Shown: positions 31,489 through 44,675, counted from the first letter of the stretch. The stretch is DNA of 64,000 bases from Brienomyrus brachyistius (GCF_023856365.1 NC_064542.1:14298863-14362862); one strand, 5' to 3'. Translations and numbers: made by a program. Notes: generated by a model not told the origin, from the letters alone.

Positions 31489-33990
31489 CAGGCAGCCAGC
31501 TATGCACAAAGAAACACTCACATTGGAATGGTGGGTGACTCCTCTGACTCACAGCCTAATTGTTCTCACCCTAGATTGTCAGCACAGACTTTCAGTTCTC
31601 TGTTAGATGTTTAAGGTCTCCCACTCCCTTTCTCACACTTTCTCCAACCCCTCTCAAATTGTCTTTCAGCCATGCTGCTAACCTGTTGAAATTTTGGTAA
31701 CTTGGCTGTGAGCAGAGCATTTTATTTTTCAGTAGCAAAGTCAAGATGGGTTGTTTTTTTCAGAGTTGTGTAGAAGATGTCTTTGACTGCTGTCTTTTAA
31801 ATCTGATTCCCATATGAGGCTCCTGCACAAACCCTCCCGCTCCTTGACCTATCCCTGATCTGTATTTATGCCCCAGTGCGAGCTGGGTAATGTATATAAA
31901 ACGGCTCCTTTCTTGACCGAGGCTGTCGTACATCTGACTAGAGAGGCTGGAGTAGGTTTTATCTGCTGCATTCTCAGAACACCCTGCTCCCCCCACCCAG
32001 CTCATTCAGATTCCAGAAGCACTGAATGAAAAATTACTTAGAACTTCAGAAAGTTGACCAATAATGTGGAAATATAGTGAGAATGCTTATTCAAAAATGA
32101 AATCCAATTCCCTTTGCCTCAAAGATTAAAGAGCACAGGACATAATTTAGGTGTTTTGTCAATATTAATAATTGGAAGAGTATAACACAGTCAGTTATGC
32201 TTGAAGCTGTGCATGGGGGATTCTATTACTAAATATCACCAAAACATCACCAAACATTTTCAAGAGTGTGACATGTATTATTAGCCTTACAGACACAGCA
32301 AAGTCACTTTGCGGGGAAATAAAAGCATAAGAGTGTAAATGTTGCATCTGTGACAGTAACCTCGGTGTGCCATATAAAACTAAAGCCCATAGCTTGCTGA
32401 CTATTGGGAAGAAAGATGAGAGACGCAGTGCAAGAGGTCGTCTTTCCATGCCTAATTTATTGCATCGGCTCAATTTGCAAGCTAAGGGATAATCTCAGCA
32501 TTTAGGCGGCACGGGGGGGATCTCCTCCCCATGCTGAGCCTCCACTGGCTGCACAGCAGAAGGCAAGGAGTGACATCTTTCAGTGCCGCGGGGAGCAAGT
32601 CCTCTGGGTCTCAAGTACTGGCTGTTCCTTGATAATCGTGCCCCTCATTAAAATACCCCTACATGCCTCTGTCTCTCAGGCACGAGCCCCAGCGGAGTCT
32701 ACATTTAATTCCTGCCAGTGGCATCGGTTCTTAGGTCTCAGAAGGAGACACAGGGGTTGATTTTGTTTTCTGCTTCTAGTGTGGAGAGCAATTGGTCTGG
32801 ACAGCAGCCCAGGGACCAAACATTTGAAAAAGTCAAGGGCAGGGTGGCTATTGTATTGTTTTGGGTCGTGCAAGAGTGTAGGAATGCTCTCCAGGAAATA
32901 TTTAGTGAAAATGTTAATGTAATTTATTTTACTGACTTGTATTGCGACTAATTCATCGAATTATCTGGTAATCTGTCTATAATGTTACCGCTGAGATTTT
33001 TGGCTAGAACTAGACTCTGTGTGTGTGATACTAAATTTTTACTGAAGATATGTTTTCAAAGTCATTTTGAAAACGTACACATGCATACATATGATTTAAA
33101 GGCAAACTTCAAGTAAGTAAGTAAAAGACTGTAGCATGGTGGCTGGATATGTGGTTTAGGGACTGGATTTGATAAGCAAACCATATCATGACTCTCCGTT
33201 CAATTGCATTTTCTGGCTCAGTTAACACTGACCCTCAGGATAAAAGACCTTCAAATGAAGGAGGACATGACACACACAACAGGGTAATGTGTCCATGGGA
33301 ACAGGTCAATGGGAATTTTCTTTGGTTTCTTGTGAAACACACCTGCGTTCCTTGTGTCCAGAAATGAGCTGAGTGTATTGAGCATATCCCTGATGTTGAC
33401 AGATTCAGCAGTGGGATTTTACACTTGCCTGGATTTATTGTGCTTGTCGTGTCGGTCTGTCACATCTGGGGACTCTCCCTCCAGGCTACTTTTGGCTCCT
33501 GGCCTTCTCGTTCAAAGACTTACCATGACATTGGTTTTATTTCAAATGGCTCCAGTTTCTTCTCAAAAAAAAAATCAATGTGGATCTTATGTTAGCATTT
33601 CTTGATCTTTGCCAGCAAAGGTCTTTCTCTTTCTCTTTCTCTTTTGGACCACTATACCTACACATTGAAAGATCACTCCTAGATAAATCTTGGGGAATAC
33701 AGCCCAATGTAGTAGTCTGAACTTCAATATATATGTCAATATATAAAAGAACCCCTGTAGAACAGCTCCTTATTATGTGTCTGTGGATTCTGCTGGCTCC
33801 TTTGCCGGGGTTGATCAGCAAGGTGTCAAAGATTAAATGAGTTCTTGCAGTTGGCCTGGCACAGTGACTTGACTCCTTCGGCCACCACTAAAATAGGATA
33901 AGGTGTTCTGCTCACCTTCGATAAATGTAATGCTGAAAGATGTAAGGAATATGTCATCAAGTAGATGCAGTAAGAGAGTTCGTTTATAAG
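31489..33990. other. Noncoding sequence, no gene recognised
   Basis: Unique sequence with short frames only. A CT-rich repeat (tctctt)n lies at 33622-33645 and G-rich and C-rich runs near 32510-32530. Nothing else was seen. Confidence 0.4.
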
Positions 33991-33998
33991 TACTAAGC

Positions 33999-34096
33999 CA
34001 GAGGTACATAGGCAATCCAGATCCCGGAGTCCTCATCGGGTAGGATAGAAAACCTGCTGGATACTGGCACTCCGGGATCAGGGTTGTCTACCCCTG
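33999..34096. mobile_element. 98-bp hAT mini-element with exact 8-bp target duplication
   Basis: The element starts CAGAGGTA and ends CTACCCCTG; inverted ends share GATCCCGGAGT. The flanking 8-mers are both tactaagc (33991-33998 and 34097-34104), an exact duplication of hAT length. It resembles a very short internally deleted member of a common teleost hAT MITE family. Confidence 0.88.
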
Positions 34097-34104
34097 TACT
34101 AAGC

Positions 34105-36965
34105 TAATAGACTGATAACTCACATATAGTATGTAGCTAACCATAAGGCTATGTGATTTGCCAAATGTCATGACAGCAAGGCTGATTTTGCGTAAACAGT
34201 TAAGTCTTTCCATAATCTTCTAAGGAATTGTTTATGTCTGGGATGCAACAATTTGAATGTGCCCTCCGCTAAGCAATGGAAGTTTAGTGCAGCTGTTAGC
34301 AGACATTTTGGAGGCAATGTAAGGGCAAGCACAAGTTCAACAGGATAAAAAGGCACGACTTTCCATGTTAGATGTGCAGGTCTGTCTGAAGGACTCCCAG
34401 AATTACTTTCAGTTTGAGGAAATGACCTACAAACTGCCCAGTAGATTGTTGGTCTTCTTAAGTGCCAGAGGCACTTTAGTCAAGGAGCAGGTAACTGCAG
34501 TCTTTGCTCCTCTCTCCTTTTCTGTGCCATTCTTAATGCCTCAGAATGTAAAAACAGAGTCTGAGTGTGCCTGGGGCTAGACTCAGCTGACACATCCGCT
34601 CCGCCCGTGAGCCGTTTAACATTATTACCGAAGCATCACTGTCCACAGTTTAATCTCCTTCACTCATGACCATGTCCTGAGGGGTGCTTAAGGATTATTT
34701 AATTTGCAGAACATCATGTCCTCATAGACGACCATCTTCCCTGTGTCACCCATGACAGGTCTTCGGTCAGAATTTTTTATGAGTTTTCATGTTTATTTCT
34801 CTTGAAAAATCTGATAAATTGGCTTGCTATATATTGAATGAAAAAGTAGCATTTCAGCTACCTGCCACAGTCCCTGCAATCGCCTTCCTCCCACAACATA
34901 AGTTTCTCTACTGATAAATTATATTAACAGTTTTTCTCATGCTTATAAATGGATCCTTTTCCAGGTTACTTACTGACTACAGGACAGCGTTAATCTGCAT
35001 TGGCAAAATGAATTAAAGGTTTTAAAAGGCCAATTTATGATATACTACTCACTCAGCTTCTTGGAGGGAAATGTATTCACAAAACATGCCTGCTGGTTTT
35101 TGGCAAACTGTTTGGAAGCTTGTCTCTTGGAGCTGCAATCGCTAAATTAATTCGTTATAACACTCATTCCAACCAGCATGCAAAGACTTGGAAGAGGTGC
35201 ACTGCAGCATCACAGCATTGCTAAGCAGCTGAAAAAATCCTGAAGACTATAGGGCTTATGCTTGGGACCTACTACAAAAATCAATTAACACCTGTGATAT
35301 TACTTTCTGTGTACTGGTGGCCAAGTGAAAAGATAATTAAAGATGGAGCCGAACTTGTTTACATCTGTCCAGTAATGACTGTAAAAAGAAAAAGTTTCTC
35401 TTTTCTGTTGCGATCGCTAGACTTTCTGTTATAACAGTTGGAGGTACCAGAAGATACAACTGACCCCTCCATTAAATAAGTGTTAGATTTTCATTCACAT
35501 GGGATGGTAGGCAGTAATTTAGGCTACACTTTACTCCGTTTTTAGGATGCCCTATATGATGCTAACCTGCCACCGCAAAGTGTTTGCACGGTGAAATTCA
35601 GCAGTTACTCACCAAGTAGTTAAAAGATTGACGCCTACATAAATAGAGATGAACTGAGAGAGGAGTACCATGTTTTTATAGCACCCGTTCAAGAGAATGT
35701 TAATGAAACAGATTTATGAGGTACAGATTTAATCTCAATCCATTATTAAAATGACAATTATGAAGTTGTTGGCTTGTTTGGACCTGAGCAATGGCTAAAA
35801 TATTTGATGTGTGAACACTTGTGCTGGAAAAGAGACATTGTTTCGCATGAGAATGGGGTCCTTCAGATTGTAGCAAACGCGTCACATTGATATAACCATC
35901 CGCACATACATTCGTACGAGTCTCCGTTTCATGCCCACATCATGTGGACGGCCATAAAAACAGGATCTGCAGCAATTTAAAGTAGGACTTAATTGCCTTT
36001 TAGAGCAATTAGATCCCAAGGCTTCTGTCATTGACCTGTAAGAGGATTTGCGGTTTCCTTTAATAGGTTGTGGAAGAGTCTTATTACCTCTCTATGCAAA
36101 AAAAAAAAGATATAGGGTGTGATATCGGAAAAAGTAAGGGACAGACAGCAAAGAAGGCTGCAAACCATCTTTACAGCTTGTAGTAAATTAATCATTATTC
36201 CTGTGATTTCACCAGCTACAGACAACCTTGGAAGGTCCTTCTATTATTTCCCCAAGCAGTGGGAACAGGAGGGTGTTGTTAACTGTTTCATACCCCAGAG
36301 TGTGTTGCGGAGACAGGGGTCCGCAGGGCCATGCAAGTGACCAAGACTAAAACCCTGATTATTTTTTCCCTATGCAATCTCACTTCCATCTCATTTGGGA
36401 GAAGACATACAACATGACTGTGAAAACATCAAGATGAAAAATGAAAGGAACTGCAAAAAGGAAAATGAGAATCAACTCTATTGAGTTGTTGCGGCATGCC
36501 AAAATAGTTTAGCAATCTGATCGTAGCCTAGCCCCAGTCTCTAATCTGTTCTACTTAGATAGCCTTAGCCTGTCAAGCAGTTAACACGGCAGGAAGCGCT
36601 ATCTCTCCTTTTGGTTGGCGGTTTAGCTAACAGGGCACTGGAGTTTCTGTCTGCGTTTATCCTTGGGAATTTTTTTACGAGTTTCTTTGAGATGCATTAA
36701 ACAGTCACCATACTTGAGACGCTTCTGCCATGGTGGCTTGTCAGCATATTTGTCAGCAGGACACGCACCATGAAATTTAATTTGCAAAGCCAGTGTTTGA
36801 GCAGTTCCCAGAGGAATGCCAATAATTAGCCAAGCTGTATTCCTTGATTCCATATTTATGCCACACCTGAGCTTGGGGCTTTTGAAAAAAAGAGGTGCGT
36901 GTCAATACCAACACGTTCCTTTAATTAATTTGTTTTGAAGGTTATTTGTGAATGGGGAAGGGGAG
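34105..36965. other. Noncoding sequence, no gene recognised
   Basis: Short chance frames only; one A11 run at 36099-36109. The stretch 34590-34760 is unique and moderately GC-rich. No mobile elements recognised. Confidence 0.4.
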
Positions 36966-37160
36966 TATTGTCGATCAATGGGTAGCACATCTGCCTCACA
37001 CATCCAGAGGTTTGAATCCGACCCCTACCTCTGTGTATGAGTTTGCATGTTCTCCCAGTGTTTACACTGGTTTCCTCCCACAGTCATGTGGTCAGATGAC
37101 AGGCTCACCATAGTCCTGTCCTGGATCAGAAGTATGGAAGATGGATGAAGAGATGAAGAT
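36966..37160 (+). repeat. Old, degenerate tRNA-derived SINE copy
   Basis: A tRNA-like head ('gggtagcacatctgcctcaca', then 'ggtttgaatccg' as B box) is followed by 'gagtttgcatgttctccca' and 'ggtttcctcccacagtc', diagnostic of the SINE seen intact at 59385. It ends near 'atggaagatggatga'. Many substitutions and internal deletions indicate age. Confidence 0.7.
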
Positions 37161-38030
37161 TTTGGAACAGCAATGGCTATGATGGACTGGTTCTGGGGGA
37201 AGACCATGTGAACCATACTTCGACAATGTCTCCCATCTTCATTGGATATCTACAAAAAAACGTTCAGAAAATATTCACAATCTATGTGTCCTCATGCAGG
37301 CCTTTAGCTTGTTTTGTCCTAGGTTTTAATTAGTTTTCAGTTTTTGGATCGAAAACGCATATTTACAGCAGCACCCGTGCTCGGGGTGACGTCCCCACTC
37401 CGTGTACAGGCACACTGCCAAGCGTATGGCTTCCTTTGCACACCACTGGTCATGCCAGTCCATGCAGGAGGAGCAGCAGTTTGCATGCTGCACGGCAAAG
37501 GGCTGAAAGGCTCATGGGTCAACCAAACACCTTCATACAGTAGGCAGTGTTTGCGATTTAACTTAAATCCACATTCCCACCCCCACTCCCCAACGTTACC
37601 ATGTTGTCTACAACTGCAGGAGATTCACGCTACTGTGATCACAGCTCATGGAAGCGAGATACACAGTGCCGAATGAATCTTCGCCCTGCCGGACAGCACA
37701 GTCCTTTGGCTGTACTTTAGGGCACTGATCCTAGCAGAATGTGACGAGGCTAGCTAGTGCAGCCTAGATGTCGATGACTCAGAAGGGTGGGGAGAGGGGT
37801 ACTAAGGAATAAAAGAAACGCATAAATGTTTATTGACAAGAATGGGAAGCTTGGCTGGCACTAAGAATCACACCAATAGTTATTGCATGAGGGCAGATAT
37901 GAATAATAATAATAATAATAATAACAATGATGATGATGAAACCAGACATTGTATGGTAGTGTTATTTGAATTAACACTTTGAACACAGTCCCAAAACTAA
38001 TAATTATTTCAACCTTAAAATGCTGCCATG
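37161..38030. other. Noncoding sequence, no gene recognised
   Basis: A 110-codon frame at 37344-37676 overlaps a minus-strand frame and shows no domain. An (AAT)n tract is listed separately. Confidence 0.4.
37902..37923. repeat. (AAT)n microsatellite
   Basis: About seven AAT units followed by 'aacaatgatgatgatg'. Confidence 0.92.
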
Positions 38031-38041
38031 CACCTTAATCC

Positions 38042-38341
38042 ATCCATCCATTTTCCAAACCGCTTATCCTACTGGGTCGCGGGGGGTCCGGAGCCTATCC
38101 CGGAAGCAATGGGCATGAGGCAAGGAACAACCCAGGATGGGGGGCCAGCCTATCACAGGGCACACTCACACACCATTCACACCTACGGGCAATTTAGCAA
38201 CTGGAGTACCCGGAGGAAACCCCACAACAACATGGGGAGAACATGCAAACTCCACACACACATGTGACCCAGGCGGAGACTAGAACCCGGGTCCCAGAGG
38301 TGTGAGGCAACAGTGCTAACCACTGCACCACCATGCTGCCC
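38042..38341 (-). repeat. tRNA-derived SINE (copy B) with 11-bp target duplication
   Basis: A complete copy on the minus strand: tRNA-like head (A box near 38315, B box near 38285), body and a short (ATCC)n tail. The flanks are exact repeats of caccttaatcc (38031-38041 and 38342-38352), the hallmark of LINE-mediated insertion. SINEs are transcribed by Pol III and copied in trans. Confidence 0.93.
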
Positions 38342-39780
38342 CACCTTAATCCTACCCTGCTATTTGTGCTTTTCATCTTTTAAAGTGTAGTTGTCTCTGG
38401 TATAGATTCAACACAAACATGTCTACAGCCATGAATTCAGAGCCACGTCTCAAAGAAGATGCGAACCTGAGTGCCAAACATGACTGTCTACCACCTTGTA
38501 TAGCAGAGGGTCGGTATGCTGGTTCTTTAAGGGCTCCAGGAGCTCCATGGTAATGTTGACTATTCTTATTACTTCTTCATTAGATAAGTTGTTCAGAAAT
38601 TTCTGAAAAAATGGCTCAACTATTCAAGAAAAAAAAAAACAATTTGGCCCTGAAGGAAAGCAAAAGGAATTGAGGTACATTGTGTCCTAACATGAAATAT
38701 ATTTTCAAAATGTATTTATTAAAATAAATCTATTGCCCTCAAGCTGTACAAATTAGTCCAAAAATAATTAATATTTAGCAATCTAGATGGTTAATGCTTC
38801 AAGGACCTGGAATAATCAAGTCACCATTTAGTTAAAATCAATTACTTATACATTTATGTCATAACAAATAGACCTAAAAATCAGTATGAACCATCAAAAT
38901 GCGCCACATTTACTGAACCAGCTCCTAACCCAGTAGGGACTGTGGACCAAAATAAAGAAAATCTGCATTTATTTTACTCAAGTTGGACACATAGGAAGGT
39001 GAACAATTGATAGATTCTCCATCACGTTCCGCTGAATGTTCTGGTCCATCTTCTGTCCCACACTTGACAAATGCCTTATTGTCAACCTGTGGCTGCCCAT
39101 CTGCTTTAACCTGTAGATTTGCAATGTATGTTAATGAGCAAAATTGTGATGCTAACGCCCTGCCGCTGTCCCTCAACTACACATTATTGGTCGTGCTACA
39201 AACGAGAATCATCAGCATCTAATTCTTCATCCATCCTTTCATTTTCCTTAATTGCTCATCCTGGAACAGAGTTGTCATTCATGGGAGGTAACCCCTACAC
39301 ACTCAAAAGCCTTTTTTTAGTGGCTTAAGAATCTCCCAAGATTCCTAGATCAGGAACAGATTGAAATTGACAGCGAGCATAGAATATACGTGTCATAGCC
39401 CGGTTTGGTGGTGGAGAAAAAAAAATCACTGAAAACGTCATTGTTAATGCATAATTCAGATAACCTGTGGCTGTGCATGTACTGAACACATACTGGAAGC
39501 AACATCATGTACAAAGTATCAAAGTGCCCGATTCATTTCCCCTGTTAAATCACAGCAAGAATGAAAGCGAAACGAGTCGGTTTTACTTATCTATGCAAAA
39601 AGCATTTTGTACACTATTCTCTGCATCCTATAGCTGGACTGCATGCAGCCATAAACCTTTCAATTTTCTCTCATCAATTAGAAACCATAAAATTTCCACA
39701 TGCAATCAATGCTCTTGTTTTTTTTTTTTTTTAATCTCAATTGCAGAGGCATCCATCAATGGACTGACTCCAATAGCTGC

Positions 39781-39791
39781 TAATGTAATTA
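39781..39791. promoter_or_regulatory. Palindromic paired-class homeodomain site (TAATNNNATTA)
   Basis: TAATGTAATTA matches the P3-type dimer site of paired-class homeodomains exactly. It lies in unique sequence just after a poly(T) run. A match this short can be chance. Confidence 0.3.
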
Positions 39792-40398
39792 GGGAGTGGC
39801 TGTTTGGAAGGAGGCCCTGGGGCACTGCGTGGCACACTCGGAGCCAGCGAGGTGAACAGTGAGGACAGTTTGCATAACTGCATGGGATGCTGTTAAGTAC
39901 AGGAGTCTCAGGTCTTCCATAGACACTCCCTCAAACTAAGAACAATGAATTCCATGCATGGAGCACTGTGCAGGAACCCTGCTGTAGTTCTCCACGTATG
40001 ATTGTCAGAACAGAGAACCAGCATGAACTATAGTTTTCAGTATCGATACAGGGTCTCAAATTCGGTCAAATGTGGGGTAAAAAAAATCCTGCTTAAGCCA
40101 AATATAGTGTATTTTGTCAGTCCTTATCATCATCCACATGATGTTGTATCTACATCAACATGAAAATGTTCTCTTTTCCTCCCTCTAAGGTCGCCTGCAA
40201 CCTCACAATTGCCCCATGTAGGAAAAATATATTTATAGGGAAAAATTATCCACTTGAATCTGCCTGGAGATAAACATCGACTTTCAGCTACCTGTCCATA
40301 TCGAAATGGCGAGATTGCAGTTCACTTAACCAAAACATTGTGCCGCCCGTGTCTTCAAATTTTTAGTGGGCAGGGAACAGTGTCGCACAATCGCTAAT

Positions 40399-40417
40399 GA
40401 TGCAATTGATTTGCATC
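40399..40417. promoter_or_regulatory. Perfect 7-bp inverted repeat containing an octamer-like motif
   Basis: GATGCAA-ttgat-TTGCATC is a perfect inverted repeat with a 5-nt centre. It includes ATTTGCAT (40409-40416), the POU octamer in reverse. About 100 bp on, CTAATTAAGTG (40515-40525) resembles an NK-type homeodomain site. Suggestive of an enhancer only. Confidence 0.3.
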
Positions 40418-40648
40418 AATTTAAAAATGTAGGGTAATTTGGCTTGCTGTCTGTCTGTTTGGAGGGCTATTTGAGCCATCCGAGTTCACCTAATACTCTT
40501 CGGCTCAGTGACAGCTAATTAAGTGTGGGCCAAAGGGTCGATGCTCCCTCACCCTTCATTATGGTCACCGTCTTAGGGTGAGCACACACACAGAACCTGC
40601 TGTTTTGACTTCATTCTTTAAGAACACTCACATTTGCATTGTCTATAT

Positions 40649-41097
40649 CAGTATTTCACAACCCAATATTCGGGGACCTCCAGAAAGTCGATGGTTTTGC
40701 TCTCATCCAGCTCTAGCAAAAATGTAGGGAGTTAGGAGGGAGCAAAAATGTGGACCGTCTGGCCTGGAGTCAGGAGGGAGCAAAAATGTGGACTGTCTGG
40801 CATGGAGTTAGGAGGGAGCAAAAATGTGGACTGTCTGGCAGGGAGTTAGGAGGGAGCAAAAATGTGGACCGTCTGGCCTGGAGTCAGGAGGGAGCAAAAA
40901 TGTGGACTATCTGGCACGGAATTAGGAGGGAGCAAAAATGTGGACTGTCTGGCATGGAGTTAGGAGGGAGCAAAAATGTGGACTGTCTGGCATGGAGTTA
41001 GGAGGGAGCAAAAATGTGGACTGTCTGGCAGGGAGTTAGGAGGGAGCAAAAATGTGGACTGTCTGGGGATCCTCAAGAACTGGGTTGAGAAACACTG
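40649..41097. mobile_element. hAT-type MITE containing a minisatellite
   Basis: The left end CAGTATTTCACAACCCA and right end (reverse complement) CAGTGTTTCTCAACCCA mirror each other, and the similarity continues inward to 'ttttgctc'. The flanking 8-mers gtctatat and gtgaacat match 5 of 8. Most of the interior is a 38-bp tandem array. Confidence 0.75.
40729..41068. repeat. 38-bp minisatellite, 8 full units plus a partial
   Basis: Units start every 38 bp at 40729, 40767, 40805, 40843, 40881, 40919, 40957 and 40995, with a partial unit from 41033. The core is 'ggagggagcaaaaatgtgg'. Units differ at a few sites (actgtc/accgtc/actatc; catg/cctg/cagg/cacg). There are no spacers, so it is not a CRISPR array. 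The unit matches the inner right terminal repeat of the host MITE. Confidence 0.95.
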
Positions 41098-41150
41098 GTG
41101 AACATGTTTCTGTACTATGTTTCTCTCTCTCTCATAGACACACACTCACA

Positions 41151-41414
41151 GGTTTGTAAATGTATCTTTGTGGGGACTCTCCATTCATTTCTATGGGGAA
41201 TACTCTAATCTCAACATGACGACCTTAACCCCTACCCAGCCCTAACCTTAACCATAAGTAACCAAACAAAATACAAGACATATGGCATTTTTAGTTTTTT
41301 GATTGCATTCACAGATGTTTGTCAGGACCTGAAAATGGTCCTCACAACATCAAAAGATCAGGTTTTTTATTACATTATGGGGAACCTTTGGTCCCCACAA
41401 TGTAATATAAACAC
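41151..41414 (+). mobile_element. Microsatellite-associated MITE, copy 2
   Basis: The ends are imperfect inverted repeats: left 'aatgtatctttgtggggac', right 'gtccccacaatgtaatata'. It shares with copies 1 and 3 the sequence 'accttaacccctacccagcc' and 'ataagtaaccaaacaaaata'. It is flanked by CT/CA and CA/CG simple repeats. Noncoding. Confidence 0.8.
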
Positions 41415-44400
41415 AATCCAAACACACACGCACGCACGTGCAGACACAGACACACCTTTATATTTGTGTTTATGGACAGATCATGGTTCGACGTCATGGA
41501 CACGTCACCTTGACTCACACCTTGGTATATAATTCCCAAGTTAAAAGGAAAACTTGAAAAAGGCCTTGACATTAGATGAAATTTGATTGCTGAGTAAATG
41601 GTTTGGCGTTATTCTATAAGAATACTTGGATAAGCTATATTTTTCCAGGGTTTACTACCTTTCTGTTGACATATATGTATTGTTCATAAGAACAAACAAG
41701 GAACATAAACTCACTTAACTGACATCTATCATGAGGTAACACAGGCAGATACTGTAATGGAAAAATATGAAAAAAGTCTCTGAGATATAAATGCCCATCA
41801 TTTTGTACATTTGTTCGTATGACAGCCAGACCATTTCAGAAAATGTCATTAGCTCATTTCTACTGACCCAGTACATGACTCATGCATCTTTAAAATACCA
41901 AAGGGTTTAAAAGGCTACAGATCAAATGCAGTGGTTCCCTTCTGCAAAGTTCCTACATTCTTCAGTACCAGTGTGTGTGATCAGAGGTGGGGCTAATGCA
42001 TTTTTTTTCCCGTGAAGTCACTTCCTGAAAACAAAGAAATTAAAGATTCCTTTTACGTCACACCCAGACCATACTGCACTCAGACCATTTACTTTGACCA
42101 TTTCCCTGGGCAAGAGTATAGACACAATTTATATTCATGTCTTATTTCTGACCATTCCAAGGTTTAATTCTGCACCTATTTTCTTAATCAAGAATGAAAG
42201 TCATTATTTATCTCAGGGCCTGCCTGAAACAACAGTTGCAAAACATGAACGTATCCATGCTCTTAGAGCTAAGGTTGATGCGTTGTCATGACAAAAATAA
42301 TATTATTAGTATCATGGATTTTTTCCCAGAAATAGATTTTAAAAAGTAGCCAGAAGAACACTTATTTTGCATTTTTCATCACGTTTTTCACATAGCCTTA
42401 TTCAATTTTATTTTTACTCGGTAATGTGATCGAGACTACTTTATTGTAATCACAGAAGCTGACTGGAAAATTACAGTTGTGACCCAGATTCAATAATTAG
42501 ATGAAATTTTAACATTCTGTGTCTGCATGTCACCCTATCCAGGGTGTACCCCAGTCTTGCTCTGTCACCAGCAGAAATGTTTTTAGTGCATATGTAACAG
42601 CATCTATCTTGTGTTTCACATAGTCCCAGTAGATATACTAATTCATAAATAAATATTGGGCAGAAGTAGCTAAACAACAGCCTGAAGGCCAGAACCCAGA
42701 AGTCATGGGTTCCGGACACACTGTCACATGCACCTACGTGCTAGTTTTTGAGTTATCGCCAAATATTTATGCAATGTTAAATATAATAAAACCAGTATAG
42801 CCAATACAATTATAGCACAGATCTTTTAATGACTTTTAATGACCCTGGTAGTAATTATATTTTCATATTTGTTATTCTACTACATTACCACATAACTCTC
42901 ATTTGTCATTCATCAAAGATATTGCCAAACATAGCATGGGGTATGAAGCCACACTCACCCTAATGCACTGTTAAGATTCTGGGCAGTCTGAACAAGAAAC
43001 ATAATGTCTATCTATCCTGTGTTCCTTTTTCATACTCATTCGATGGTGCGTTTAGCAACAATTAGTTAAGCAGTCATTTGGATTCAGTTAATTCAAACTG
43101 AATTAAATTAAAGCTTCAACCTTATGCTCCAAACCAAAGAACTATTCATAAATGTCAGAGCAACAGACCTTATAAATAATCCATTCAGAATGAGGATACA
43201 CTCATTAACTGGTTTTACGCTGACCACCCAGGCATTCCTGCAGTAATTCCTTCATTTTGACCAATAATAGTTCATAATGTGCATCTCACTGTAGATGTGT
43301 TATTGCATCGCATTAAAAACTGTGTTATTCTTGTATTAGACCAAGAAATGTCATAGTATTTATCTCAGTCACCATTTTTTACCAGTTAATTCAATTACCA
43401 TAATAGGATTAAATGTTTACACTTTCTACCAGAAAAATGGCATATCTTGTTGGACAGACCTCTTTTCAAATGTCTGTCTCATCCACAAGATGCAGATAAG
43501 TCGTATCAACAATATCATTAATAATTCTAATAATGAAAAAAAGACAGAAAAGGGTTCTAATTTCATGGAGTCTTTTTGACACAAACCCAAATTATATATA
43601 TTCATTTCTTTAAACCTTGCCCACAGGTTTATTGTACATATACCTACTGTTCATTATGTACCGTGTAATATTATCAGCTCATTTAGTCCTGATGCAGTAT
43701 TAATTTCTTGGAATTCTTCGGAGGGGACTAAATGTTACAAATAACAAGTCAGAACAGTACAAATCAGTAAAGGCACAGCAAATGAAGCCAAAATACATTT
43801 GCATAATGAAACATTTTAATTATAAAATAGCACAGTGGAAAGGCTATAAATAGGCTGATATTATTCAGAACACGTACTGCTTAAACAGAACAAAAAGGAC
43901 AAAGCTATATAATGAGCAATTGCTTATGCAGTTGCCTACCCAAGCCAGTGATTAACCACAATGCATTTCTGTGTACATGTACCGTGTCTGTGCTTGTGCG
44001 TGTACTTGTGTCAATCTTGGACAGCTTCCTGTCATGCTGACATACACCGCAATCAGTTAATTTACTGTGCTCAGTCAAGGCCAGAGAAAGCATATGTGTA
44101 TGGTGGAAAATTGTCTGTTGGCTCAAGACTTCTTTGTTTACTACTTAATGGCAAGATACAGATCAGGTTGTCATTGCTTGCACTCATTCTTCACACCCTC
44201 ATAATTAGACAGTTGCAAATAGTGTTTGGCCAACAACAAAAATCTCTGTGCTGGGATCCAGTACAAAGACATAAGTCATGGTTTTCTCAAACATATTGTG
44301 GAATTTCGCTGCTGAAAGGCACACTGTGACACTGAGGGAAAAACAAAAAAAATGGCTGTCAGGCAATTTATTTGGGGCCAAGATAGCACCTGAATGTGAA

Positions 44401-44673
44401 GTACCAAAAGATGATATCCATTGTGTATTAGGAAATCATTGATTCTTTCTCAGATGACCCAGTTGTTAATACTAATAAACAGACCTATACTGTAGCATGA
44501 TATTCCTGTTTTAGTGCTGCTGCTGTAAGGCAGCAATGTTCATTGCAGAGGTCTTATACATCAACAAACGGTGGTTATTTTAATCATAAAGTAAATATTC
44601 ATGAATGATAAACCTAATAACCTGAAAAATGGTCACCACAATGTGAAAGTAACAGATTTTTAATAAGAACATA

Positions 44674-44675
<2 letters not shown>
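41415..44675. other. Noncoding sequence, no gene recognised
   Basis: Short chance frames only. Around 42500-42560 'ccctatccagggtgtacccc' may be a fragment of the SINE 3' region, too short to call. The rest is unique and AT-rich. Confidence 0.4.

Larger units (their letters stand above)
38353..40648. other. Noncoding, unique sequence with candidate regulatory motifs
   Basis: No gene recognised; the 131-codon frame at 39467-39862 crosses a poly(T) run and has no domain. Two notable motif sites (39781-39791 and 40399-40417) are listed separately. Their surroundings (39640-39860, 40370-40580) are repeat-free and look like conserved noncoding elements, which cannot be tested here. Confidence 0.35.

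Noticed and set aside
40729..41068. CRISPR array
   Set aside because: The 38-bp units are directly adjacent without spacers, and the context is a eukaryotic MITE.
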